Source: Variovorax sp. PMC12 (GTDB lineage Bacteria; Pseudomonadota; Gammaproteobacteria; Burkholderiales; Burkholderiaceae_C). From it: a stretch of DNA of 64,000 bases. The notes beneath the pieces are model-generated. The model did no database searches. It was not told the DNA's origin and worked only from the letters and a program-made list of their open reading frames with translations. Shown here piece after piece: positions 48,918-57,848 of the stretch; position 1 is the stretch's first letter, and every line of letters begins with the position of its first letter. Made by a program: the position numbers and the translations under genes. The stretch spans positions 5,573,501 to 5,637,500 of the forward strand of contig NZ_CP027773.1 in the NCBI RefSeq assembly GCF_003019815.1, given 5' to 3'.

Positions 48918-50495
48918 ATGACCCTTGAAGCGCTCTCTACCCACGCCCCGGCCGCGCCGGCGGGGCGCCGCGTCTTTCTCGAGGTGCAGGACGTGCACAA
49001 GCGCTTCGCGGGCGTGCACGCGCTGCGCGGCATCGACCTGACCATCGAGGCCGGCGAGATCTACCACCTGCTCGGCGAGAACGGCTGCGGCAAGAGCACG
49101 CTGATCAAGATCATCTCGGGCGCGCAGCCGCCGAGCCAGGGCCGCATCGTGATCGACGGCAAGCCGCACGAATCGCTGTCGCCGCTGCAGGCGCTCGCGC
49201 TGGGCATCGAGACGGTCTACCAGGACCTGTCGCTGCTGCCGAACATGAGCGTGGCCGAGAACGTCGCGCTCAGCGAGCAGCTTGTCGCCACCGGCGGCAG
49301 GCTGGCGCGGTGCTTCGACCGCAAGGCGCTGGCGGCCACGGCCGCGCGTGCGCTGCAGGCGGTGAAGCTGCCGACCGACACGGCGTTCCTCGCGCGGCGC
49401 GTCGACGAAATGCCCATTGCCACGCGGCAGCTCGTGGCCATCGCGCGTGCCGTGGCCACGCGCGCGCGCATGGTCATCATGGACGAACCCACCACCTCGC
49501 TTACGCAGAAGGAAGTGGACAACCTCGTACACGTGGTGGAGGCGCTGCGCGAGCAGGGCGTGGCCGTGCTGTTCGTGAGCCACAAGCTCGACGAGTGCAT
49601 CGCCATGGGCGGCCAGGCCATCGTTTTCCGCGACGGCACGAAGGTGGCGCAGGGACCGATCCGCGACTTCACCAAGGCCGAGCTCGCCCACTGGATGACC
49701 GGCAAGCACCTCGACGGCGAGCGCTACCGCCACGGCTCGCACGGCGGCGAAGAGCTGCTCAAGGTGGAGTCACTGGGCCGCGGCGCGCTGTTCAGCGACG
49801 TGAGCTTCACGCTGCGCAAGGGCGAGATCCTCGGCGTGACCGGGCTGCTCGACTCCGGCCGCAACGAACTGGCGCTGGCGCTGGCGGGCGTCCAGGCGGC
49901 CGACCGCGGGCGCGTGCTGCTCGACGCACGCGAGATCACACTGAAGACGCCCACCGACGGCATCCGCCAGGGCATCGGCTACGTGCCCGAAGACCGCCTG
50001 AGCGAGGGCCTGTTCCTCGACAAGCCGATTCGCGACAACATCGTCACCGCGGTGCTCGACCGCCTGCGCGGGCGCTTCGGCGCGCTCGACGCGCGGCAGT
50101 GCCAGGCGCTGGCCGAACGCACCGTGGCCGATCTGCAGATCGCCACGCCCGACGTGGACCGGCCGGTGCAGTCGCTGTCGGGCGGCAACCAGCAGCGCGT
50201 GCTCATCGGGCGCTGGCTGGCCATCGGGCCGCGCGTGCTGATACTGCACGGCCCCACCGTGGGCGTGGACGTGGGCTCCAAGGACACCATCTACCGCATC
50301 GTGCAGCGGCTGGCCGAGCAGGGGCTGGGCGTGATCCTGGTGAGCGACGACCTGCAGGAACTGCTGCAGAACTGCGACCGCATCCTGCTGATGCGCAAGG
50401 GCCGCATCGCCAACGACTTCGACGCGCCGGGGCTCGCCGAGAGCGATCTCTATCACGCGCTGGTTTCAGACACACCTTCTCCCGCATTCCCATGA
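48918..50495 (+). CDS. Sugar ABC transporter ATPase (RbsA-like)
   Basis: A 525-residue tandem ATPase. The first nucleotide-binding domain has Walker A LLGENGCGKSTLIKI and Walker B VIMDEPTTSLTQKEVD. The second has a degenerate Walker A (GLLDSGRNELALAL) but a well-kept signature SLSGGNQQRVLIGRWL and the block GIGYVPEDRLSEGLFLD, as in RbsA. It starts 11 bp after the binding protein and its stop overlaps the next start (ATGA). It powers sugar import. Confidence 0.95.
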   Translation: MTLEALSTHAPAAPAGRRVFLEVQDVHKRFAGVHALRGIDLTIEAGEIYHLLGENGCGKSTLIKIISGAQPPSQGRIVIDGKPHESLSPLQALALGIETVYQDLSLLPNMSVAENVALSEQLVATGGRLARCFDRKALAATAARALQAVKLPTDTAFLARRVDEMPIATRQLVAIARAVATRARMVIMDEPTTSLTQKEVDNLVHVVEALREQGVAVLFVSHKLDECIAMGGQAIVFRDGTKVAQGPIRDFTKAELAHWMTGKHLDGERYRHGSHGGEELLKVESLGRGALFSDVSFTLRKGEILGVTGLLDSGRNELALALAGVQAADRGRVLLDAREITLKTPTDGIRQGIGYVPEDRLSEGLFLDKPIRDNIVTAVLDRLRGRFGALDARQCQALAERTVADLQIATPDVDRPVQSLSGGNQQRVLIGRWLAIGPRVLILHGPTVGVDVGSKDTIYRIVQRLAEQGLGVILVSDDLQELLQNCDRILLMRKGRIANDFDAPGLAESDLYHALVSDTPSPAFP

Positions 50496-51529
50496 CGGCT
50501 TCCACCATGCAAGCGCATTCCGCGCCGGCCACGCCCGCGCCGCAGGCGCGGGTCTCCCTGCGCGGCTGGCTCGCGCAGCGCCCCTCGGTCTTCACGCTGG
50601 CGCTGATCGTGCTGGCGAGCCTGGCGGTCGGCGCCATCAACCCGAGTTTCTTCCAGCTGCCCGTGCTGTTCGACATCGTGCGCGCCTGCACGGTGCTGGG
50701 CCTGTTCGCGCTGGGCGTGCTGATCGTGCTGGCGGCCGGCGGCATCGACGTGTCGTTCGCGGCCATTGCCGCGCTCACCATGTACAGCATCACCAAGCTG
50801 GTGCTGAACTACTTTCCGGAAGTGCCCATCGCGCTGCTGCTGATAGCCGGTGCCGCGAGCGGCGCGGTGCTGGGCGTGCTCAACGGGCTGCTGGTGCACT
50901 GGCTCAAGGCGCCTTCGCTGATCGTGACCATCGGCACGCAGTACCTCTACAGGGGCATTCTTCTGACCTTCGTGGGCACCGTGTTCTTCATGAACGTGCC
51001 GGCGCCCATGGACGCCTTCGGCAAGCTGGCGCTCTGGCGCTTCGACACGCCGCAGGGCCTGCACGCGGTGCTGCCCGCGACCGTGCTGGTGCTCGCCTTC
51101 GCGGCGGTGCTGACATGGTGGCTGCTGAACCGCACGCTGATCGGGCGCGCGGTGTACGCCATCGGCGGCAGCCTCCCCATCGCGGAGCGGCTCGGCTACA
51201 ACCTGCGCACGGTGCATGTCTTCGTGTTCGCGTACGCGGGCTTCCTGTCGGGGCTGGCGGGCATCGTGCACGTGTCCAGCACGCGGCTGGCGAACCCCTT
51301 CGACCTGGTGGGCAACGAGCTGGACGTGATCGCCGCCGTGATCCTGGGCGGCGCGCGCATCACCGGCGGCAGCGGCACGGTGGGCGGCACGCTGCTGGGC
51401 GTGGTGCTGGTCACGCTGATCAACAACGTGCTGATCATGGCCGGTGTGCCGAGCACCTGGCAGAAGGTGATCATCGGCGCGTTCATCCTGGTGGCGGGCG
51501 GCTTCTTCGCGATGCGCAGGCAGGACTGA
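50492..51529 (+). CDS. Sugar ABC transporter permease, second subunit
   Basis: A 345-residue permease of the same family as 46836-47888. VLIVLAAGGIDVSFAAIAAL matches the conserved helix with the GGIDxS motif, and YAIGGSLPIAERLGYNLRTV is the ATPase-contact loop. NPFDLVGNELDVIAAVILGGA follows. The start overlaps the ATPase stop by four bases. It ends the operon; about 150 bp with no gene follow, without a clear intrinsic terminator. Confidence 0.93.
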   Translation: MTASTMQAHSAPATPAPQARVSLRGWLAQRPSVFTLALIVLASLAVGAINPSFFQLPVLFDIVRACTVLGLFALGVLIVLAAGGIDVSFAAIAALTMYSITKLVLNYFPEVPIALLLIAGAASGAVLGVLNGLLVHWLKAPSLIVTIGTQYLYRGILLTFVGTVFFMNVPAPMDAFGKLALWRFDTPQGLHAVLPATVLVLAFAAVLTWWLLNRTLIGRAVYAIGGSLPIAERLGYNLRTVHVFVFAYAGFLSGLAGIVHVSSTRLANPFDLVGNELDVIAAVILGGARITGGSGTVGGTLLGVVLVTLINNVLIMAGVPSTWQKVIIGAFILVAGGFFAMRRQD

Positions 51530-51652
51530 GCGCGGCCGGTCGGGTTTTCTCGGGATTCGGGTAATCGGAGAAGAGGAGCGACTTTTTCTTCCTTCTGGAA
51601 GTGGATTCTTCTCCAAACAAGGGTCTGCGCTAGTGCATTGAAGAAGCACTTC

Positions 51653-51679
51653 CCCGGAATGCGGCAGAACAATTCCGGG
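51653..51679. promoter_or_regulatory. Inverted repeat abutting the indolepyruvate oxidoreductase start
   Basis: CCCGGAAT (51653-51660) and ATTCCGGG (51672-51679) are perfect 8-base inverse arms around 11 bases, ending one base before the ATG at 51681. No ribosome site is visible. In RNA this would hide the start; in DNA it could be an operator at the promoter of a leaderless transcript. Confidence 0.5.
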
Positions 51680-51680
51680 C

Positions 51681-54600
51681 ATGAACGCCCCACACAACGC
51701 GACCGCGCTCAAGCGGCCCGGCTACCAGCTTTCCGACAACCTCTGGGCCCCTTCGGGCTCGGTCTTCATCACCGGCACCCAGGCGCTGATTCGCGTGCTG
51801 GTCATGCAGGGCTGGCGCGACGCGGCGCGCGGCCTGCACACCCAAGGCTTCGTCAGCGGCTACCGCGGCTCGCCGCTGGGCATGGTCGACCAGGCCATCT
51901 GGAAGGCGGGCGAACGCTTCAGGCAGACCGGCATCCGCTTCGTGCCGGCGGTGAACGAAGAGCTTGCGGCCACCCAGGTGCTGGGCACGCAGCGTGTCGA
52001 GTCCGACCCCGAGCGCACCGTCGACGGCGTGTTCGCCATGTGGTACGGCAAGGGCCCGGGCGTGGACCGCGCGGGCGACGCGCTCAAGCACGGCAATGCG
52101 TACGGCTCGTCGCCGCACGGCGGCGTGCTGGTGGTGGCGGGGGATGACCACGGCTGCGTGTCGTCGTCGATGCCGCACCAGAGCGACCACGCCTTCATGG
52201 CCTGGCGCATGCCCGTCATGCAACCGTCCAGCGTGGCCGAATACCTGGAGTTCGGCCTGTACGGCTACGAGCTGTCGCGCTATTCGGGCGCGTGGGTCGG
52301 CATGGCGGCGCTGTCGGAAGTGGTCGAGAGCGCGGGCACGGTGGACCTGGACGAGGTCAACGCGCGCGTCGAGGCCTGGGAAGACGCCGACACCGTGCGC
52401 GCCGCCACCGGCCATAGCGCGCCGGCGGACGGCCTGCACTACCGCTGGCCCGACCTGCCTTCGCTGCGCATCGAATCGCGGCTCGAAGACAAGCTCGCGG
52501 CCGTGGCTGCTTTCTCCAGGCGCAACAGCATCGACCGCGACGTGATCGTGAGCGAGCACGCCAGGTTGGGCATCGTCACCTGCGGCAAGGCGCACCACGA
52601 CCTGATGGAAGTGCTGCGCCGGCTCGAGCTCTCGCCGGAGCAGCTGGCCCGCGCCGGCGTGCGGCTCTACAAGATCGGCCTGAGCTTCCCGGTCGAGCAG
52701 ACGCGCATCAAGGCCTTTGCGAAGGGGCTCGAAGAGATTCTCATCGTCGAGGAGAAGGGCGCCGTCGTCGAGACGCAGCTGCGCGACATCTTCTACAACG
52801 CACCGCCCGATGCGCGGCCCGTGCTCGTGGGAAAGCACGACCGCGAGGGGCAGCCGCTGGTGTCGGCGCTGGGCGAGCTGCGGCCGTCGCGGCTCATCGA
52901 GCTGGTGGCGCACTGGCTGGCGGTGCACTTTCCCGACAACCGCGACCTGGGCGACCACCTGCAGCATGTGCGCGACTTCACGCCGCCCGAGCTGCTCGGC
53001 AACGCGAGCGATGCCGTGAAGCGCCTGCCTTACTTCTGCGCGGGCTGCCCGCACAACACCAGCACCAAGGTGCCCGAAGGCTCCACCGCGCGCGCGGGCA
53101 TCGGCTGCCACTTCATGGCCAACTGGATGGACCGCAGCACGGCGGGGCTGATACAGATGGGCGGGGAGGGCGTCGACTGGATCTCGCACGCCATGTTCAC
53201 GAAGACGCCGCATGTGTTCCAGAACCTGGGCGACGGCACCTACTACCACTCGGGCTACCTCGCCATCCGGCAGGCCGTGGCGGCCAAGGCCACGCTGACC
53301 TACAAGATCCTGTTCAACGACGCGGTCGCGATGACGGGCGGCCAGCCGGTGGACGGCGTCATCAGCGTGGACGCCATCGCACGGCAGGTGGAATCGGAGG
53401 GCGTGAGCAAGGTCGTGGTGGTGAGCGACGCGATCGGCAAGTACGACGACATCAAAGGCCGTTTTCCGCAAGGCACCGAGTTCCACGACCGCGCCGCGCT
53501 CGACGACGTGCAGCGTCGCCTGCGGGAAATCAAGGGCGTGACGGTGCTCATCTACGAACAGACCTGCGCCGCCGAGAAGCGCCGCCGCCGCAAGAAGGGC
53601 GAGCTGGCCGATCCGCCCAAGCGCCTGTTCATCAACGAGGCGGTGTGCGAAGGCTGCGGCGACTGCACCGTGCAGAGCAACTGCGTGGCCGTGCTGCCGC
53701 ACGAAACCCCGATGGGCCGCAAGCGCAAGATCGACCAGACCAGCTGCAACAAGGACTATTCCTGCGCCAAGGGCTTCTGCCCCAGCTTCGTGGGCGTCAC
53801 CGGCGGCAAGCTGCGCCGCAAGAGCGGTGCGCTGGCGGCGGGGCGCGATGCGTTCCTGCATCGCGTGGCCGCCTTGCCGCATCCGGCCGCACACGCATGG
53901 AGCGCGCCCTACGACCTGCTCGTGACCGGCGTGGGCGGCACCGGCGTGGTGACGGTCGGCGCGGTGATTGCGATGGCCGCGCACCTGGAAGGCAAGGCCG
54001 CCAGCGTGCTCGACTTCATGGGCTTCGCGCAGAAGGGCGGCTCGGTGCTGAGCTTCGTGCGGCTCGCGGATTCGCGCGAGCGGCTGCACCAGGTGCGCAT
54101 CGACACGCAGCAGGCCGATGCCATCCTGGCCTGCGACGTGGTGGTGGGTGCATCGGCCGATGCGCTGCAGACCGTGCGTCACGGCCGCACCCGGGTGCTC
54201 GCGAACATCCACGAGATTCCGGTGGCCGAGTCGCTGCGCAACCCGGACGCCGACCTGCACGTGGACCTGCTGCTGGAGAAGATGCGCTTCGTGGCCGGCG
54301 AAGAGCAGGTCGAGACCTTCGATGCGCAGAGCCTGGCGGAAGAGTTCCTGGGCGACACGCTGGCGGCGAACATCGTGGCGACCGGCTACGCATGGCAGCG
54401 CGGGCTGGTGCCGCTGAGCCTGGAGGCGCTGATGCATGCGATCGAGCTCAACGGCGTGGCCGTGGCCGCGAACCAGTCGGCGTTTTCGCTGGGTCGGCTG
54501 GCGGCGGGAGACCCCGCGGCGCTCGACCAGCTGCGCGCCGCGCCCGCCGCCGATGCGCAGTCGTCGCAGGCCGATGAGCTTCCGCTCGACATGCTCATCG

Positions 54601-55292
54601 CCGACGCGCGCCGCCATCTGACCGGCTACCAGAACGCCGCATGGGCGGATCGCTTCGAAACGCGCGTCCGCGGCCTGCAGGCGCGCGAGGCCGCATTGCA
54701 GGGCGGTGATGCAAGCCTGCCATTCACGCGCAATGCCGCGCGCAGCCTGCTGAAGCTCATGAGCTACAAGGACGAATACGAGGTGGCGCGGCTCTACACC
54801 GACGGCGCTTTTCTCAAGAAGCTTTCGGAGCAGTTCGAAGGCGAGCTGAAGCTCGAATTCCACATGGCACCGCCCGTGGTGGCGCGCGGCACGCACGGCC
54901 GTGCGCCTGCCAAGATCCGCATCGGCAGCTGGATGCTGCCCGCGATGCGGTGGCTTGCGCATGGCAAGCGGCTGCGCGGCACCGCGTTCGACCCCTTCGG
55001 CCGCACCGGGGAGCGGCGCATGGAGCGCGAGCTGATCGCGCACTTCGACGGGCTCTTCGATGCGATGGCCAATGAGCTGTCAACCGACAACCAGTCGCTG
55101 GCCGCGCGCATCGCCGCGCTGCCGATGTCGATTCGCGGCTTCGGGCATGTCAAGCTCGCGAACCTGGAAGCGGCAAAGCTGCGGGAGGCGGAGTTGCTGC
55201 ATCGCTTTGCGCCGTCGCGCTATGCGAAGCCGGCGTCCGCATCGGGTGCCGGGCAGATCCGTGGCATTGCGATCGTGGCCGGCGCGCGCTGA
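51681..55292 (+). CDS. Indolepyruvate ferredoxin oxidoreductase, fused alpha-beta
   Basis: A 1203-residue thiamine-diphosphate enzyme that oxidatively decarboxylates aryl- or branched-chain 2-oxo acids to acyl-CoA. It is the single-chain form that joins IorA- and IorB-like parts. GFVSGYRGSPLGMVDQAIW is the N-terminal pyrimidine-domain signature. YFCAGCPHNTSTKVPEGS and GIGCHFMANWMDR lie in the ThDP/Mg region. A ferredoxin-like region follows (CEGCGDCTVQSNC, then CNKDYSCAKGFCPSF). The gamma-type domain DLLVTGVGGTGVVTVGAVIA lies beyond residue 740. Such enzymes act in phenylalanine, tryptophan or phenylacetate-linked catabolism. It stands alone, convergent with a phosphotransacetylase. Confidence 0.94.
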   Translation: MNAPHNATALKRPGYQLSDNLWAPSGSVFITGTQALIRVLVMQGWRDAARGLHTQGFVSGYRGSPLGMVDQAIWKAGERFRQTGIRFVPAVNEELAATQVLGTQRVESDPERTVDGVFAMWYGKGPGVDRAGDALKHGNAYGSSPHGGVLVVAGDDHGCVSSSMPHQSDHAFMAWRMPVMQPSSVAEYLEFGLYGYELSRYSGAWVGMAALSEVVESAGTVDLDEVNARVEAWEDADTVRAATGHSAPADGLHYRWPDLPSLRIESRLEDKLAAVAAFSRRNSIDRDVIVSEHARLGIVTCGKAHHDLMEVLRRLELSPEQLARAGVRLYKIGLSFPVEQTRIKAFAKGLEEILIVEEKGAVVETQLRDIFYNAPPDARPVLVGKHDREGQPLVSALGELRPSRLIELVAHWLAVHFPDNRDLGDHLQHVRDFTPPELLGNASDAVKRLPYFCAGCPHNTSTKVPEGSTARAGIGCHFMANWMDRSTAGLIQMGGEGVDWISHAMFTKTPHVFQNLGDGTYYHSGYLAIRQAVAAKATLTYKILFNDAVAMTGGQPVDGVISVDAIARQVESEGVSKVVVVSDAIGKYDDIKGRFPQGTEFHDRAALDDVQRRLREIKGVTVLIYEQTCAAEKRRRRKKGELADPPKRLFINEAVCEGCGDCTVQSNCVAVLPHETPMGRKRKIDQTSCNKDYSCAKGFCPSFVGVTGGKLRRKSGALAAGRDAFLHRVAALPHPAAHAWSAPYDLLVTGVGGTGVVTVGAVIAMAAHLEGKAASVLDFMGFAQKGGSVLSFVRLADSRERLHQVRIDTQQADAILACDVVVGASADALQTVRHGRTRVLANIHEIPVAESLRNPDADLHVDLLLEKMRFVAGEEQVETFDAQSLAEEFLGDTLAANIVATGYAWQRGLVPLSLEALMHAIELNGVAVAANQSAFSLGRLAAGDPAALDQLRAAPAADAQSSQADELPLDMLIADARRHLTGYQNAAWADRFETRVRGLQAREAALQGGDASLPFTRNAARSLLKLMSYKDEYEVARLYTDGAFLKKLSEQFEGELKLEFHMAPPVVARGTHGRAPAKIRIGSWMLPAMRWLAHGKRLRGTAFDPFGRTGERRMERELIAHFDGLFDAMANELSTDNQSLAARIAALPMSIRGFGHVKLANLEAAKLREAELLHRFAPSRYAKPASASGAGQIRGIAIVAGAR

Positions 55293-55302
55293 CCGTCGCC
55301 GT

Positions 55303-56256
55303 TCAGCCGACCGCCTTGATGAGCTTGTCGCGGCCTGCCTTGGCGAGCATGGATGCGACCGCGCAAGATGCGAGCCGGGCCGGCTCCGAATCGGCCCGGC
55401 TCGTGAGGATCACCGGCACCTTGGTTCCCAGCACGATGCCCGCCGCATAGGCGCCGCCAAGAAAGGTCAGGCTCTTCGCGAGCATGTTGCCGGCATCGAG
55501 GTCGGGCACGATCAGCACGTTGGCACGGCCCGCCACCGGCGAGTTGATGCCCTTGATGCGCGCGGCCTCGGCGTCGATGGCGTTGTCCATGGCCAGCGGA
55601 CCGTCGAGCACCGCGCCGGTGATCTGGCCCCGGTCGGCCATCTTGCACAGCACGGCGGCATCGAGCGTCGACGGTACCTTCGCGTTGACCGTTTCCGTGG
55701 CCGACAGTATTGCCACGCGCACCGCGGGCATCTGCAGCGCGTGCGCAAGATCGATCGCGTTCTGCACGATGTCGACTTTCTCTTCGAGCGTGGGCGCGAT
55801 GTTGATGGCCGCGTCAGAAATGATCAGCGGTTGCCCATGGCCCGGCACGTCCATCACGAAGCAATGGCTGATGCGGCGCGAGGTGCGCAGTCCGCCTTCG
55901 CGGCGCACCACCGCGCCCATCAGTTCGTCGGTGTGCAGGCTGCCCTTCATCAATGCATCGACCTCGCCGCGAAGAGCCATCGCGACCGCTGCGTCGGCCG
56001 CGGCATGGCTGTGCGGCGCATCGACGATGGGGGTGTTCGAGAGATCGATGCCGACCTCGCGCGCCGCTGCTTCTATCTTTGCGCGCGGCCCGACCAGCGT
56101 CGGCGCGATCAGGCCCAAGGCTGCTGATGAGAAGGCCGCTTCGAGCGACACGGCATTGGCCGGATGAACCACGGCCACGCGCAACGGCGGCAGGCTGCGT
56201 GCAGCGGAGATCAGGCGGTCGTAGTGCGGATGTGCTGCAAGGGGCGAAGACGCCAT
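55303..56256 (-). CDS. Phosphate acetyl/butyryltransferase (PTA/PTB family)
   Basis: A 317-residue single-domain acyl-CoA:phosphate acyltransferase. RVAVVHPANAVSLEAAFSSA, LMKGSLHTDELMGAVV, SHCFVMDVPGHGQPLIISDA, ILSATETVNAKVPSTLDA and GPLAMDNAIDAEAARIKGI are family blocks; SRADSEPARLASCAVA ends it. It makes acetyl-CoA (or butyryl-CoA) from the acyl phosphate. It could serve the acetyl phosphate made by Xsc 27 kb away, or reverse to make acyl phosphate. The start at 56256 has a strong ribosome site (CCAGGAG). It is divergent from a sirtuin gene, 97 bp away. Confidence 0.9.
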   Translation of the reverse strand: MASSPLAAHPHYDRLISAARSLPPLRVAVVHPANAVSLEAAFSSAALGLIAPTLVGPRAKIEAAAREVGIDLSNTPIVDAPHSHAAADAAVAMALRGEVDALMKGSLHTDELMGAVVRREGGLRTSRRISHCFVMDVPGHGQPLIISDAAINIAPTLEEKVDIVQNAIDLAHALQMPAVRVAILSATETVNAKVPSTLDAAVLCKMADRGQITGAVLDGPLAMDNAIDAEAARIKGINSPVAGRANVLIVPDLDAGNMLAKSLTFLGGAYAAGIVLGTKVPVILTSRADSEPARLASCAVASMLAKAGRDKLIKAVG

Positions 56257-56353
56257 GCGGGCTCCTGGAGGTGAAGGGGAGAATGCGTTGCCGCAACGGT
56301 ACTTGAAAAAAACTGCCCGAAGATGCCGACTGTTGCGTAAAGAATATCTGCAC

Positions 56354-57070
56354 ATGAAGCCCCATGTCCAACCGAACAAGATCGTCGTGCTGTCCGGCTC
56401 CGGCGTGAGCGCCGAGAGCGGCCTGCCCACATTCCGCGATGCCAAGGGCTTGTGGAACACCTACGCCTGGCAGGAACTCGCAAGCCCTGAAGGCTGGCGA
56501 AAGCACCCCGAGGCGGTGCTTGCCTTCTACAACGAGCGGCGCGCGAAAGCCTGGCAGGCGCAGCCGAATGCGGCGCACCTTGCCATCGCATCGCTCGAGT
56601 CGGCATACGAAGTCGTGATCGTCACGCAGAACGTCGATGCACTACACGAGCGCGCGGGCTCGCGCAACGTGCTGCACCTGCACGGCCAACTCGCGTATGC
56701 GCGCGGCACGTCGGAGCCGGAACCCAGGCGCTACCGCGTGGACGGCGAACCCATCGCCATGGGCCAGTTGTGCGAAGACGGCACTCAGCTGCGGCCCGAC
56801 ATCGTGTGGTTCGGCGAAGCGGTGCAGCACTTCGAGGAAGCGGAAATGCATGTGGCTACCGCGGCGCGCGTGCTGGTGGTGGGCACGTCGCTCACCGTCA
56901 ACCCGGCGGCGTCGTTGGTGCGGTATGCGGATCGCTCTGCGCAGAAGGTGCTGGTTGCGCTCGACATGGAAGACGTCCCGTACGGATTCACCTTCCTGCA
57001 AGGCAGGGCCACCGATGTGGTGCCCACGCTTGCCGCAAAGTGGTTGAGCGAAGCGCACGGAGCCCCGTAG
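56354..57070 (+). CDS. Sirtuin-family NAD-dependent deacylase lacking the zinc cysteines
   Basis: A 238-residue sirtuin. The NAD-binding motifs are intact: VVLSGSGVSAESGLPTFRDA, VIVTQNVDALHERAG and LHLHGQL with the catalytic histidine. VVGTSLTVNPAASLV and FLQGRATDVVPTLA complete the Rossmann core. Between the histidine and DIVWFGEAV, where CobB has four zinc-binding cysteines, only one cysteine (GQLCEDG) is seen and the module is shortened. The enzyme should remove acyl groups from lysine, or act as a related ADP-ribose enzyme. It is divergent from a phosphotransacetylase, so a link to acetyl-phosphate-driven protein acetylation is possible. Confidence 0.87.
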   Translation: MKPHVQPNKIVVLSGSGVSAESGLPTFRDAKGLWNTYAWQELASPEGWRKHPEAVLAFYNERRAKAWQAQPNAAHLAIASLESAYEVVIVTQNVDALHERAGSRNVLHLHGQLAYARGTSEPEPRRYRVDGEPIAMGQLCEDGTQLRPDIVWFGEAVQHFEEAEMHVATAARVLVVGTSLTVNPAASLVRYADRSAQKVLVALDMEDVPYGFTFLQGRATDVVPTLAAKWLSEAHGAP

Positions 57071-57324
57071 CCGTCACTGGGCGGGCACCGTACCCGTTGT
57101 GAGTCATTCAGCTGGTGCCTGTAATTCTTTTTGCGCATGCCGTTTGGCACTGGCCTGCGGTGGGTGCCTGGCTTAAGGTACGGACGGATTCGATGCGCCG
57201 ACGTCGCTGTGTCACCAGCGCTGGCGTCATCCGGTTGTGATTCGCTGCCGTCCTGCTGCAAGGGCAGGGCGGCTGGTTCCACGGTGCCCTGCATGGGCAC
57301 GCAATTTCTGAGGGAGTTGATCTC

Positions 57325-57807
57325 ATGGCAGTAGACATGTTCATGCGCGTCGAAGGCGCGAACGGCGAATCCAAGGATTCGAACCACAAGGAGTGGAGCG
57401 ACATCAAGTCGTTTGCGTGGGGCGCAACGCAGCCCGGAAACATGGTCAGCGGCGGTGGCGGCGGGGTTGGCAAGGCCAGCTTCAACGACCTGCAGGTGCT
57501 CGCGCGCATCGACAAGGCGGCACCGTCGGTGCTGAAGAACTGCGCCAGCGGCAAGCACCTGAGCAAGGTCGAGGTGTCGGTGTGCAAGGCCGGCGGCTCG
57601 CAGATCGAATACACGCGCATCACGCTCGAAGAAGTGCTGGTCACGTCGGTGCAGTACACGGCCGAGCAGGGTTCGGACGCGGTGTTCGTGCAGTACGCCT
57701 TCCAGGCCGCGAAGGTGAAGCAGCAGTACTGGGAACAGACCGACAAGGGCGGCAAGGGCGCCGAGACGGTGCTGGGCTGGAACATCAAGGAAAACAAGGA
57801 AGCTTGA
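57325..57807 (+). CDS. hcp: Type VI secretion tube protein Hcp
   Basis: A 160-residue Hcp, the ring-forming subunit of the type VI secretion tube. It opens with MAVDMFMRVEGANGESKDSN, then HKEWSDIKSFAWGATQP, KCASGKHLSKVEVSV-like strand pairs and YTRITLEEVLVTSVQYTAEQ, ending in GWNIKENKEA. The ATG has a GAGGGAG site. It lies 42 bp before vgrG. No other structural type VI gene (tssB/C, tssJLM, clpV) is in the window, so this is an orphan Hcp-VgrG island serving a system encoded elsewhere. The 254 bp upstream (57071-57324) hold no other gene. Confidence 0.94.
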   Translation: MAVDMFMRVEGANGESKDSNHKEWSDIKSFAWGATQPGNMVSGGGGGVGKASFNDLQVLARIDKAAPSVLKNCASGKHLSKVEVSVCKAGGSQIEYTRITLEEVLVTSVQYTAEQGSDAVFVQYAFQAAKVKQQYWEQTDKGGKGAETVLGWNIKENKEA

Positions 57808-57848
57808 GTTCCCTTTGCCGGGTGCGTTGACCAGGGAGCCTTCCACGA

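Noticed and set aside
57145..57158. Sigma54-like promoter (TGGCAC ... TGC) upstream of hcp
   Set aside because: The GG and GC elements are separated by nine bases where ten are required, so it was not called although type VI genes are often sigma54-dependent.
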